Assembly (NCBI GenBank): GCA_021286645.1
Contig: JAJTBZ010000071.1
Span: 1-64,000, forward strand
Direction: 5' to 3'
DNA: 64,000 bases
From: Ignavibacteria bacterium
Lineage (GTDB): Bacteria; Bacteroidota; Ignavibacteria; Ignavibacteriales; Ignavibacteriaceae
Shown: one piece after another, positions 32,983 through 41,309 of the stretch
How the letters are laid out: each line of letters starts with the position of its first letter
Position numbering within the stretch: position 1 is the stretch's first letter
The notes under the pieces: generated by a model
What the model was told of the DNA's origin: nothing
Seen by the model: only the letters and a program-made list of their open reading frames with translations
The model's database searches: none
Position numbers and translations under genes: made by a program

Positions 32983-35241
32983 ATGCTATTACGGCACAGA
33001 GGAACTACTTTTTTAAAATTTGTCAGCGCCGGTCTATTTATTACAGTGTTTTTATTATTGTGCCGTGAAACGTATTCCCAGGAGATTGCATCCTGGAAAA
33101 TACTTGGTTCGATGCGTGATATTAAATGTGGTGTCGTAAGCAATAACGGATTGTGGGGCGGTACAATCAGCGGTGCATTTTACTACAGTTTTGCCGATTC
33201 GCAATATACCCGGCTAACAAAAGTTGAAGGACTGAGCGGCTATACAATTAATGCTATGGTGCAGGATAAATATGGTAAAGTGTGGATGGGCTGTGAAAAT
33301 GGTCAGATTGATATTTGCACGAGGTCAGATAATGGTAAAATTACTGTTGTTAATAAGGGCGATATAAAAACCTCCGACTTATTGCCGAAAGCTATTACTC
33401 AGATGAATATTAACGGCGATACGGTTTTCGTATCGACCGGCTTTGGCGTGGTTTTGTATGATGCTGTTAGTCTGAATGTAATTGATAACTATCTTCACTT
33501 CCCTGCAAATGGGAAAGATTGCGGCAGTGTTGTAAAGCAATCGGGTATTTATGTTGTCGTTGGTGGTGGAGTAGCCGTTCAAAAGTCCGGGAATTTAGAT
33601 CTTAATCTCCCTTCTTCGTGGAATTACTTCAGCAACCTTAGCTACCCAATATTGAATGGAATATCGAAATTAATTGCATATCAGGGAAATGTAATTGGTC
33701 TTGCATCGGGGCAACTTATATTATATAAAGCGGGCACTTGGGTTAATTATGATGCATCATTCCCTACGAATATTATCGATATTGCAGCGAAAGGTGATTC
33801 TTTACTGCTATTAACCAAGACAAATCAAACACTTGTATGCTACAAAGGTACAACAACTACTCTTAGCGGGCTGAATGCTTCAACCAGCGGCATTCTTGCC
33901 GGAGGCAGCGCCCTTTTCTTTACATCTTCAAACGGAATTGAGATGTATAAAACTCCCGGGAATCTCTTGTATTTCTTCCCTGATGGGCCTCAGGAAAATA
34001 AAATTTATGCAATGAAAACTGGAAAGAATGGTACATTATATGTCGCCACGGGAAAGAATGATGCCGGAAGAGGAGTTTTTATTTATGATGGCTTAAAATG
34101 GAATACCATAAATGCAGCTAATTCCGGAATTGCCTCGGATGCAGTGGTTAGTGTATATGCACGGGATGACGGTTCGTTTTTTTGCGGTACCTGGGGTTTT
34201 GGCTTTTTTAAAGTTCAAAATGGCGGTATTACTTCGTTTACAACACAGAACACACCCTTGCGCGGAGTTCCGGAAACTCCTAATTTCCTGATAATTAACG
34301 GAATAGGCGACGATTCACGTAATAATCTTTGGCTGTTGAATTTTAAATCGGCTAATAATGCCATTCTTTCAGCGCTTACACCGGATAGTACCTGGTATGA
34401 TTTTCAGTACGGGGGAGGCAATATTGATGACTTCCTTATGACAATGATGATAGATAAAAATGATACGAAATGGTTCCTTACTTTAAAAAATAAACAACTG
34501 TATTATTACAATGAAAACGGCACTCTGGCCAATAGTTCTGATGATGTATGGGGAGTAGCTCAGTTATCGTCTTCTGCTAATGGTGAGATGAATGCGGTTA
34601 TAGCCGACCAGCGGGGTGAAGTGTGGCTCGGAACTTCGAGCGGAATGTATTTGCTTGCATCTCCGGAACTGGTATACACAGCCAAAGGTACAGTAACATT
34701 TTCTTCAGTATATGCATTACGGCAATACGTTGTAACAGCAATTGCCATCGATGGACTGAATAGGAAATGGGTCGCTACGAACAGAGGACTTCTTTTAGTT
34801 TCTTCCGAAGGCGACAATATACTCGCGCAGTACAATGTAGATAATAGTCCCTTGTTAACTAACGACATTAAGCAGTTGGAAATGGATCTGAAAAATGGGA
34901 TCCTTTATATTGGTACAGACTATGGTATAATTGCTGCCTATACATCTGCCACGCAACCGGGTGCAGATTTTTCAGCTTTGAAGGTATACCCGAACCCTGT
35001 TCGTTTGAACAGTGCAAGTATAATCACTTTTGACGGACTGGTAAAAGACACTGAGATAAAAATACTTGATATTACCGGCAGGGAGTTAATACATATAGTT
35101 ACCCCTGGTTCGGGAAAAGCTTATTGGAACGGGAAAGATTCTAACGGTAATTTACTTGCTTCGGGTATTTACTTCGCTATATGTTACGATAAAGATGGCC
35201 AGGTACTTAAGACCACGAAAATTGCCGTGGTAAGGAAGTAA
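32983..35241 (+). CDS. PorZ-like two-propeller protein with T9SS C-terminal domain
   Basis: 752 residues from the ATG at 32983, which has AAGGA nine bases upstream; an in-frame ATG at 32962 is the alternative. A signal peptide (about 1-32, ending TYSQ) precedes a long beta-propeller region with two-component-propeller style repeats (EGLSGYTINAMVQDKYGKVWMG; NLWLLNFKS; GEVWLGTSSGMYLL). The C-terminus (about 665-752) is a sorting domain: LKVYPNPVRLNSASIITFDG, then KDSNGNLLASGIYFAICYD. This layout is that of PorZ, the surface component of the type IX attachment complex. PorZ identity is inferred from architecture. It lies 9 bp before the ABC-F gene. Confidence 0.75.
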   Translation: MLLRHRGTTFLKFVSAGLFITVFLLLCRETYSQEIASWKILGSMRDIKCGVVSNNGLWGGTISGAFYYSFADSQYTRLTKVEGLSGYTINAMVQDKYGKVWMGCENGQIDICTRSDNGKITVVNKGDIKTSDLLPKAITQMNINGDTVFVSTGFGVVLYDAVSLNVIDNYLHFPANGKDCGSVVKQSGIYVVVGGGVAVQKSGNLDLNLPSSWNYFSNLSYPILNGISKLIAYQGNVIGLASGQLILYKAGTWVNYDASFPTNIIDIAAKGDSLLLLTKTNQTLVCYKGTTTTLSGLNASTSGILAGGSALFFTSSNGIEMYKTPGNLLYFFPDGPQENKIYAMKTGKNGTLYVATGKNDAGRGVFIYDGLKWNTINAANSGIASDAVVSVYARDDGSFFCGTWGFGFFKVQNGGITSFTTQNTPLRGVPETPNFLIINGIGDDSRNNLWLLNFKSANNAILSALTPDSTWYDFQYGGGNIDDFLMTMMIDKNDTKWFLTLKNKQLYYYNENGTLANSSDDVWGVAQLSSSANGEMNAVIADQRGEVWLGTSSGMYLLASPELVYTAKGTVTFSSVYALRQYVVTAIAIDGLNRKWVATNRGLLLVSSEGDNILAQYNVDNSPLLTNDIKQLEMDLKNGILYIGTDYGIIAAYTSATQPGADFSALKVYPNPVRLNSASIITFDGLVKDTEIKILDITGRELIHIVTPGSGKAYWNGKDSNGNLLASGIYFAICYDKDGQVLKTTKIAVVRK

Positions 35242-35250
35242 ATATTTCGA

Positions 35251-37215
35251 ATGATAGATTTACAAAAAATCTCCTTACAGTTCTCCGGCGAATACCTGTT
35301 CAGAGATCTTAGCTTAAAAATATTTTCGGGCGATCGCGTAGCCCTTGTTGGTGCTAACGGTACCGGTAAATCATCCTTATTAAAAATTATTTTTGGTTTG
35401 CTTGAACCGGAAAGCGGTATTGTTAATAAGCAAAAACGACTACGGCTTGGTTATTTACCACAGGAATATGTCGCGAGTGAAGCAGATCCACTTTTATTGG
35501 CAGTAGAACATTCTGTTACTGATATTCAGGAATTGCGTCAGGAAGAAGAAGATATTACTTCTGCCCTGGCAGAGAGTGGCTTAGATGATGAGACCCGTGA
35601 TGACTATATTCGTCGTTTAGGTAATGTTCACGCGCGGCTCGAAGATCTGGATTCCTTTACATTACGCAGCAGGTGTGAACGTATATTGATTGGTTTGGGT
35701 TTTAATGAATCCGATTTTGACCGGCCCTTAACTGAATTTTCCGGTGGCTGGCAAATGCGTGTAGCCCTGGCCAAAATTCTTGTTGCCGATCCCGATCTTA
35801 TTTTACTCGATGAACCAACGAACCATCTTGATATTGATTCCCTTTCATGGTTGATTGGCTATTTGAAGGGCTTTCGGGGGGCTTTGTTGTTAATATCTCA
35901 CGACCGCCATTTTGTTAATCAGGTAACAACACGTACCTGGGAAATATTTTTACGGAAAGTGAATGTTTTTAAAGGGAATTATGACGCTTATTTGGTTTAT
36001 AAAGAACAGCGCGATCAACTTCTTGAAGAGCAGGCTGCACAACAGCAGAAGGAAATCGAGAACACCCGGAAATTTATCGAGCGGTTTAGATATAAAGCTA
36101 CCAAAGCAAAACAGGTACAAAGCCGGATTAAGCAATTAGAGAAAGTTGAGCTAATTGAGCTTCCGGAAAAACAGGGAGAGATTCATTTCCGATTTTTAGA
36201 AGCCCCTCCCAGTGGGCAAACTGTTATGGATGTTCATAACGTAGCGCACTCGTACGGCAGCAAGGAAGTGTTTTCCAGGATTTCCTTTGCAATACAGCGT
36301 GGCGAGAAGATAGCATTTGTTGGCCCTAACGGTGCGGGGAAAACGACGATGGCCAGGATTTTAGCCGGGGTACTTGAAGCTTCTTCCGGTACTTGTATCC
36401 CGGGGCATAATGTTTCAATTGCGTTCTACTCTCAGGAGGTTACAGAAAATCTGAATCCCGAGGAAGATATTTTTGAAGCAATAGAATCTGTCGCCGAGGA
36501 TAGGAGCATTGGTCAGATCCGCGGCCTTGCCGGAAGTTTTTTGTTCAGCGGTGATGACGTGTTTAAGAAAATTAAGGTTCTTTCCGGGGGAGAAAAAAGC
36601 CGTGTCGCTTTATTGAAGCTTATGCTGTCCCGGGCGAATTTTCTCTTATTGGATGAGCCGACAAACCACTTGGATATTGCCTCAAAAAAAATATTGCAGC
36701 AGGCCTTAATTAATTTTACCGGGTCGGTCGTTATAGTTTCCCACGACGTTGATTTTCTCGAACCAATTGCTCAAAAAGTTCTTGAATTTCGGGATGGCTC
36801 TGTTAAAGAGTACCCGGGTAATATTGTGTACTATCTTGAAAAAAAAGAAGCCGAATCAGTTTCTGTTGAAAATGGTTCAAACTCGGGAAAGAAGAATCCT
36901 GCAACAAAGGTTGAAGATAATTTATCGCGTAAAGATATTAAGCGATACGAAGCCGAACGAAGGCAGCAAAAACATGCTTTAACCAAAGACCTTAAAACGC
37001 AGATTCAAAAGTTGGAATCATTGATTGAAAATTTTGAGTTAAAAATAAAAAATATTGAAACGGAGCTTGCAGACCCAACTATTTACTCAGACGCCGAAAA
37101 AATAAAACAGCTGAACGCTGACTATAAACAATTGAAAATGGATCTGGGTAATCGTTATAGCGAGTGGGAAGTTAAATCAGAAGAGTTGTTTGAAATAGAG
37201 AAGCAGTTTGACTAA
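35251..37215 (+). CDS. ABC-F family ATPase (Uup/EttA-like)
   Basis: 654 residues, soluble, two ABC ATPase domains. Domain 1: Walker A GANGTGKSS (about 35), signature FSGGWQMRV, Walker B LILLDEPTNHLD. A charged linker arm (about 240-300) follows. Domain 2: GPNGAGKTT, signature LSGGEKSRV, FLLLDEPTNHLD. The C-terminal ~100 residues are a Lys/Glu-rich coiled coil, as in Uup. ABC-F proteins act on ribosomes to resolve stalled or hard-to-start complexes; some give antibiotic resistance, for which there is no specific sign here. Confidence 0.92.
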   Translation: MIDLQKISLQFSGEYLFRDLSLKIFSGDRVALVGANGTGKSSLLKIIFGLLEPESGIVNKQKRLRLGYLPQEYVASEADPLLLAVEHSVTDIQELRQEEEDITSALAESGLDDETRDDYIRRLGNVHARLEDLDSFTLRSRCERILIGLGFNESDFDRPLTEFSGGWQMRVALAKILVADPDLILLDEPTNHLDIDSLSWLIGYLKGFRGALLLISHDRHFVNQVTTRTWEIFLRKVNVFKGNYDAYLVYKEQRDQLLEEQAAQQQKEIENTRKFIERFRYKATKAKQVQSRIKQLEKVELIELPEKQGEIHFRFLEAPPSGQTVMDVHNVAHSYGSKEVFSRISFAIQRGEKIAFVGPNGAGKTTMARILAGVLEASSGTCIPGHNVSIAFYSQEVTENLNPEEDIFEAIESVAEDRSIGQIRGLAGSFLFSGDDVFKKIKVLSGGEKSRVALLKLMLSRANFLLLDEPTNHLDIASKKILQQALINFTGSVVIVSHDVDFLEPIAQKVLEFRDGSVKEYPGNIVYYLEKKEAESVSVENGSNSGKKNPATKVEDNLSRKDIKRYEAERRQQKHALTKDLKTQIQKLESLIENFELKIKNIETELADPTIYSDAEKIKQLNADYKQLKMDLGNRYSEWEVKSEELFEIEKQFD

Positions 37216-37220
37216 AAATA

Positions 37221-37256
37221 GGCGGATTCAGTTTCATGCCGAATCCGCCATGATAA
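37221..37256. terminator. Bidirectional terminator between ABC-F and the OB-fold lipoprotein
   Basis: A 9-bp stem GGCGGATTC/GAATCCGCC (37221-37229 with 37241-37249), with an A-rich left flank and an AT-rich right flank, between two convergent genes. Confidence 0.65.
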
Positions 37257-37955
37257 TTATTTTTTTACCGACGCATCTTCCATAATTACTTTATAGAAAT
37301 ATCCGTACCCAAAATCCTTGTTTAGACTAATAGTACCTTCAACAGTAACTACACTGCCTACTGTTAATTCTTCATTCGTAGTAAAAGTTAAATCATACTG
37401 CCCGTTGCTATCCGTTCCATCCTGAATGTGAACCCAGTTTTTCCGCATAATTGCATTATTTACTTTCGTAACTTTGCCACGGATAATAATCTTTTTCCCC
37501 TCGTAGCTTTTAGCCTTGCCGTACAGATCGGCTATTGTTATGCCGTTTGCCGCTTTTTCAATTTTCACGTCCTCTTTATTTAACTCAGGGTGCTGCGGCT
37601 GTTTTTCATTTGCTGCAGTGCTGTTTTTCGGAGAAGTGCTGAGATCATCGACAAGTATTATTTTATCAAAAGTCTTGTTTAACTCAGGGCTTTTGAAATT
37701 CTTCCACTCCATGGTATTTGTAAAGTAATAGGTTGTTCCTATTTGAACTTTTTGCTTAGGAACGGCAATCCAAAATTCCTGATCATTTTCTTTAACTCTT
37801 ACATAGGTGTAGTTCGAAACGTCAGTCACTTCCAGGGCAGTAACTTTATGTGATTTCGTTCCCTGCATTTCATCCGTGGGTTTTGACTCATCTTTTTTGC
37901 ATCCTGCGATAACAAATGATACAATCAGAATGCATAACAATGTAACATAACGCAT
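37257..37955 (-). CDS. Lipoprotein with two OB-fold-like domains (NrfJ-like)
   Basis: 232 residues from the ATG at 37955, preceded by GGAGGA; the frame extends to 37979 but without SD. The lipoprotein signal is MRYVTLLCILIVSFVIAGCKK (lipobox VIAGC). Residues about 38-90 (KVTALEVTDVSNYTYVRVKENDQEFWIAVPKQKVQIG) resemble the short domain of NrfJ-type proteins. The C-terminal half (EGKKIIIRGKVTKVNN, WVHIQDGT, GSVVTVEGTISLNKDFGYGYFYKVIMEDA) resembles a bacterial OB-fold. A periplasmic redox or metal-handling role is suggested by NrfJ-like neighbours in other genomes but cannot be shown here. Confidence 0.75.
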   Translation of the reverse strand: MRYVTLLCILIVSFVIAGCKKDESKPTDEMQGTKSHKVTALEVTDVSNYTYVRVKENDQEFWIAVPKQKVQIGTTYYFTNTMEWKNFKSPELNKTFDKIILVDDLSTSPKNSTAANEKQPQHPELNKEDVKIEKAANGITIADLYGKAKSYEGKKIIIRGKVTKVNNAIMRKNWVHIQDGTDSNGQYDLTFTTNEELTVGSVVTVEGTISLNKDFGYGYFYKVIMEDASVKK

Positions 37956-37979
37956 TATTCCTCCGTTTAATAAACACAA

Positions 37980-37998
37980 ATTACCCCTCTCGGGTAAT
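37980..37998. promoter_or_regulatory. 7-bp inverted repeat upstream of the OB-fold lipoprotein gene
   Basis: ATTACCC (37980-37986) and GGGTAAT (37992-37998) around CTCTC. On the minus strand it overlaps a TAATTTGT element, so it could be an operator for the lipoprotein gene that starts at 37955. Confidence 0.3.
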
Positions 37999-38067
37999 AT
38001 AATTCTAAAACCTTAATAATACAGAATAGTGATGTGATAAAAAAGTCACCATTTGAGGTGTTATTTG

Positions 38068-38105
38068 AATAAAAGAACGGAGGGCGGCCAAGTGGCTGCC
38101 CTCCG
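38068..38105 (-). terminator. Terminator of dps
   Basis: A 13-bp stem with one wobble (38078-38090 with 38093-38105) and a 2-nt loop, followed on the minus strand by TTCTTTTATT. Confidence 0.7.
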
Positions 38106-38114
38106 GTGAGTCAT

Positions 38115-38594
38115 TTACACATTGAGATATGCTGAATACATCCAAACCAGTTTTTCCTGCTGACGAATATAATCGCTCATAAGTGCATTTGTACCCTCGT
38201 CATTGCCCTCGGCAGAAAGCGCGAGGATATCGCGTTGCAGGGGGAGAATACTGCTCAAGGCCGCGAGAATGCTTTTAATGCCCGCATTCCCGTCGCTGAT
38301 ATTTGTCTGTTCTGCTATTCCGGACACTGAAAGATACCCGGTATAACTATGGAGAGGCGTGTATCCCAGAGTGAGAATTCTTTCCGCAATTTCATCAATT
38401 TTTAATTGCAGGTCGTTGTATAATTCTTCGAATTTAAGATGTAACTCGAAAAATTTCTCGCCTTTTATATTCCAATGCAGCCCCCGCGTATTAATATAGA
38501 ACAGCTGGTAGTGAGAAAGTAAAACGTTTAATTTTACGGACAACTGCTCCGTAAGAGCGTTATTCAGACCGATCGCATTATATTCATGTTTCAT
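38115..38594 (-). CDS. dps: Dps family DNA-protecting ferritin-like protein
   Basis: 159 residues forming a ferritin-like four-helix bundle. The ferroxidase signature at the dimer interface is seen: FYINTRGLHWNIKGEKFFELHLKFEELYNDLQLKIDEIAERI, with the His and Asp/Glu ligands (bases about 38399-38521). Dps dodecamers oxidise and store iron with peroxide and shield DNA. It is divergent from oxyR, and the two promoters overlap, so peroxide control by OxyR is very likely. Confidence 0.92.
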   Translation of the reverse strand: MKHEYNAIGLNNALTEQLSVKLNVLLSHYQLFYINTRGLHWNIKGEKFFELHLKFEELYNDLQLKIDEIAERILTLGYTPLHSYTGYLSVSGIAEQTNISDGNAGIKSILAALSSILPLQRDILALSAEGNDEGTNALMSDYIRQQEKLVWMYSAYLNV

Positions 38595-38627
38595 TGTATA
38601 GCCTTTCGTTAATTTGAATTCTCTTTT

Positions 38628-38660
38628 TTTGATAATAAATTAATTATTACATTAACATTG
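38628..38660 (+). promoter_or_regulatory. oxyR promoter (overlaps the dps promoter)
   Basis: TTTG (38628-38631), 21 bp, TAACATTG (38653-38660), one mismatch from TAnnTTTG. It occupies nearly the same bases as the dps promoter on the other strand. Confidence 0.45.
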
Positions 38661-38666
38661 ATCAAA
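38635..38666 (-). promoter_or_regulatory. dps promoter (overlaps the oxyR promoter)
   Basis: On the minus strand: TTTG (38666-38663), 20 bp, TAATTTAT (38642-38635). The AT-rich 107-bp gap to oxyR also holds ATAGATAG near 38687-38694, which could be part of an OxyR site, though no full site is clear. Confidence 0.4.
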
Positions 38667-38701
38667 TCGATAATAATTATATTGAAATAGATAGAGTCAA
38701 T

Positions 38702-39628
38702 GTGAATATACAACAGTTGGAATACATAGTTGCCGTACATGAAACCGGAAGTTTTGCCCGGGCTGCCGAGAAATGCTATATTACTCAGCCAACGCTGAGC
38801 ATGATGGTAAAAAAACTGGAAGAAGAACTTCAGGTGGTTTTATTCGACCGATCCGTCATTCCCGTGCGTGCGACAGAAATCGGGCAACAGATTATTGATC
38901 GTGCCGTGAAGATTGTTTTTTCGGTAAAAAGCCTGAAGGAGTTTGCGGCGGAAATTAGTGAATCGCTTACCGGTCTCATTCGCGTGGGGATACTGCCTAC
39001 TATTGCTCCATATCTTATTCCTGTTATCATGGAGAATATCCGATTACAATTACCGGGGTTGGCCGTTCATTTATTTGAATTAACCACAGAAGAGATAATT
39101 GCAAGGTTGCAGAAAAATAAACTTGATGTGGGGATCGCGGCAACACCGTTAAGAGTTTCGGGTATTACAGAAATTCCTCTATACAGGGAAGAATTTTTGG
39201 TTTTCGCGCCGGGATCAGAAGCAATTCTGAAGAAAAGAACAGTTCGATTGGAAAATTTATCTGCTGATGATGTATTGCTCCTGGAAGAGGGGCATTGTAT
39301 GCGACAGCAGGTTATTCAATTATGCGCGCAAAAACCGGCAGCTGAGGCCGTCTACCAAACCGGCAGTATACAAACGCTAATCGCAATTTGTGAAGCAGAG
39401 AAGAAAATGACAATCATTCCCGAGCTTGCCCTTGGCAGAATGAATGAGATTCAGAAACAAGCGGTGCGTCCTTTTAGTGGAAAAAAGCCTGTTCGACAAA
39501 TTAGTTTATTATACAGCGACTATTACGCGCGAGTGAGATTAGCAGGTAAAATTGCCGGCATAATTACAAAATTTGTTTCGCCATTGTTAAAAAAGTCACA
39601 AGAAACAGAATTGTTGAAAATTGAATAA
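38702..39628 (+). CDS. oxyR: LysR family peroxide sensor OxyR
   Basis: 308 residues, GTG start at 38702. N-terminal winged helix (1-60: LEYIVAVHETGSFARAAEKCYITQPTLSMMVKKLEEEL), then the LysR substrate domain. The redox motif GHCMRQQVIQLC places cysteines at residues 199 and 208, the same numbers and spacing as the disulfide pair of E. coli OxyR, so it should sense hydrogen peroxide. It is divergent from dps across 107 bp. Other likely targets are not in the window. Confidence 0.93.
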   Translation: MNIQQLEYIVAVHETGSFARAAEKCYITQPTLSMMVKKLEEELQVVLFDRSVIPVRATEIGQQIIDRAVKIVFSVKSLKEFAAEISESLTGLIRVGILPTIAPYLIPVIMENIRLQLPGLAVHLFELTTEEIIARLQKNKLDVGIAATPLRVSGITEIPLYREEFLVFAPGSEAILKKRTVRLENLSADDVLLLEEGHCMRQQVIQLCAQKPAAEAVYQTGSIQTLIAICEAEKKMTIIPELALGRMNEIQKQAVRPFSGKKPVRQISLLYSDYYARVRLAGKIAGIITKFVSPLLKKSQETELLKIE

Positions 39629-39719
39629 ATTGCGGCTATGGTACTTTTGGGAATTATAAATACATTGCAATCATAAATGCTATCGGATATCAAAAGATTA
39701 ATAACCTGAAAGCAGTTTC

Positions 39720-40562
39720 ATGAAATATATACAAAAAAATTACGATTTTAATAATCCACAATTCGTAAGTCTCCTTGATGAAGTCCCCTTCTGGTCGGCC
39801 CCTTTTGGTATTAGTTTATTAAATGAAATACGATGGCGCCGCAACATGACAGTCTTAGACATTGGTTTTGGTACAGGGTTCCCGTTGGTTGAAATTGCAA
39901 AAAGAATGGGCGGCAGGGGGCAAGTGTATGGCATCGATCCCTGGGTAATGGCCAGTATTCGGGCCAAAGAACGGGTACATCATGATGGCTTGGAAAATGT
40001 AATCTTTCTTAATGGTGTAGCTGAAAATATGCCTTTGCAAGACGGGTGTATAGATTTAATAGTCTCAAATAATGGAATCAATAATGTACAGGATATTAAT
40101 AAGGTGATGAGTGAAGCCGCGCGTGTAGCAAGATTTGGAGCGCAGCTAATAGTAACCGTAAATCTTGAAGGCACGATGGCTGAGTTTTACACAGTATTTA
40201 TGCAGGTATTACATGATTTTGGGTTAAATGACCATATAGTTTCCGTTCGGGAACATATTCGCGCAAAGCGCAGGCCGGTAGCAGAATTACGTAATTTCAT
40301 TGAGCAAAATAAATTCACTATAAATTCCATTAAGGACGAATCATTCAGATATACATTCCCCGATGCGACTGCAATGTTCCGGTATCCTTTTTTGCAGTAC
40401 GCGTTTTTACCTTCATGGGTAAGCCTGGTGCCCGCAGCGCAAGAGGACGAAATATTTAACGAAGTGGAAAAAAGGATGAACTTAACCAGCGAAGAACAGG
40501 GGTATTGCCAACTAACAATTCCCTACATAACTATAACGGCCGAAAGACAAGAATTGCAATAG
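39720..40562 (+). CDS. Class I SAM-dependent methyltransferase
   Basis: 280 residues. SAM-binding motif I VLDIGFGTGFPLVEIAKRM, acidic motif VYGIDPW, motif with ENMPLQDGCIDLIVSNNGINN, then AARVARFGAQLIVTVN. This is the UbiE/Methyltransf_11 fold. The substrate is not identifiable; its C-terminal part (SFRYTFPDATAMFRYPFLQYAFLP) is not a pattern I recognise. It stands alone about 90 bp after oxyR. Confidence 0.82.
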   Translation: MKYIQKNYDFNNPQFVSLLDEVPFWSAPFGISLLNEIRWRRNMTVLDIGFGTGFPLVEIAKRMGGRGQVYGIDPWVMASIRAKERVHHDGLENVIFLNGVAENMPLQDGCIDLIVSNNGINNVQDINKVMSEAARVARFGAQLIVTVNLEGTMAEFYTVFMQVLHDFGLNDHIVSVREHIRAKRRPVAELRNFIEQNKFTINSIKDESFRYTFPDATAMFRYPFLQYAFLPSWVSLVPAAQEDEIFNEVEKRMNLTSEEQGYCQLTIPYITITAERQELQ

Positions 40563-40728
40563 CGAAAAAATCTTGTAATAAGATGTACTCTACTGAGGCA
40601 CGATCGATTTTGTATTGCAGCAACTAAATAGCGATTTGAGTAAGGCAATTTCGGAAAAGAATTTTGTTGCTTTATCAATGAAATTAACAGAAATAACGTA
40701 AAAAAATATGCCTGACGAGCACTTTGTA

Positions 40729-40760
40729 TTTGATTTAAAAATTATTAGTTAGTATTTTCC
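40729..40760 (+). promoter_or_regulatory. Possible promoter of the SRPBCC gene
   Basis: TTTG (40729-40732), 20 bp, TATTTTCC (40753-40760). The rest of the 261-bp gap (40563-40823) shows nothing else recognisable. Confidence 0.35.
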
Positions 40761-40823
40761 TTACAAAATCCGCGCTGAGTAAGAGAGTATACGGTTGTCT
40801 GTTCTTGAATTCATGAGGGTGCA

Positions 40824-41285
40824 ATGGTAACTGCTCAAAGAAAACGATTTAGTGTATTAAAAGATATTTTTATACCGGCTTCGCCAGAAACCGTGTGGAT
40901 TTCTTTAACTACAGTAGATAAATGGCCGGAGTGGATAAGTGATGTAACTGCGGCGAACAGTATCGAGGGCATGGTTCCTGGTGGTCGATTCACATTTAAA
41001 AAACGGGGAATAATTTTTCAGGGGGAAGTTCTTCAAAGCCTGGAAAGAGAATATCTTGAGCTATTGCTGGAAAGCAAGTTCGGGAATTACCTACTACGCT
41101 GGCAACTAAAAAGTGTGCATAACGGGGTTCATATAATACTCGAAGCTGATGCATATGGTTTAGTTCCTCTATTCTTACGAAATACTATAAACAAGTTTGC
41201 ACGCCGTTTCTTATTAAGTTGGCTTATTCAACTGAAACGATACGTGTATAAGGAGCAATCTGAAGAAGAAGCAGAATTCATTTAA
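40824..41285 (+). CDS. SRPBCC (START-like) domain protein
   Basis: 153 residues with the ligand-cavity fold of the polyketide cyclase/START superfamily: KDIFIPASPETVWISLTTVDKWPEWISDV at the N-terminus is the classic opening, followed by a strand-rich middle and a long C-terminal helix. Such proteins bind or act on small hydrophobic molecules. No catalytic residue can be assigned. The secreted nuclease gene begins 24 bp downstream, which suggests shared transcription. Confidence 0.8.
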   Translation: MVTAQRKRFSVLKDIFIPASPETVWISLTTVDKWPEWISDVTAANSIEGMVPGGRFTFKKRGIIFQGEVLQSLEREYLELLLESKFGNYLLRWQLKSVHNGVHIILEADAYGLVPLFLRNTINKFARRFLLSWLIQLKRYVYKEQSEEEAEFI

Positions 41286-41309
41286 TCAATTCTAAATCCA
41301 AGAGGTGTT

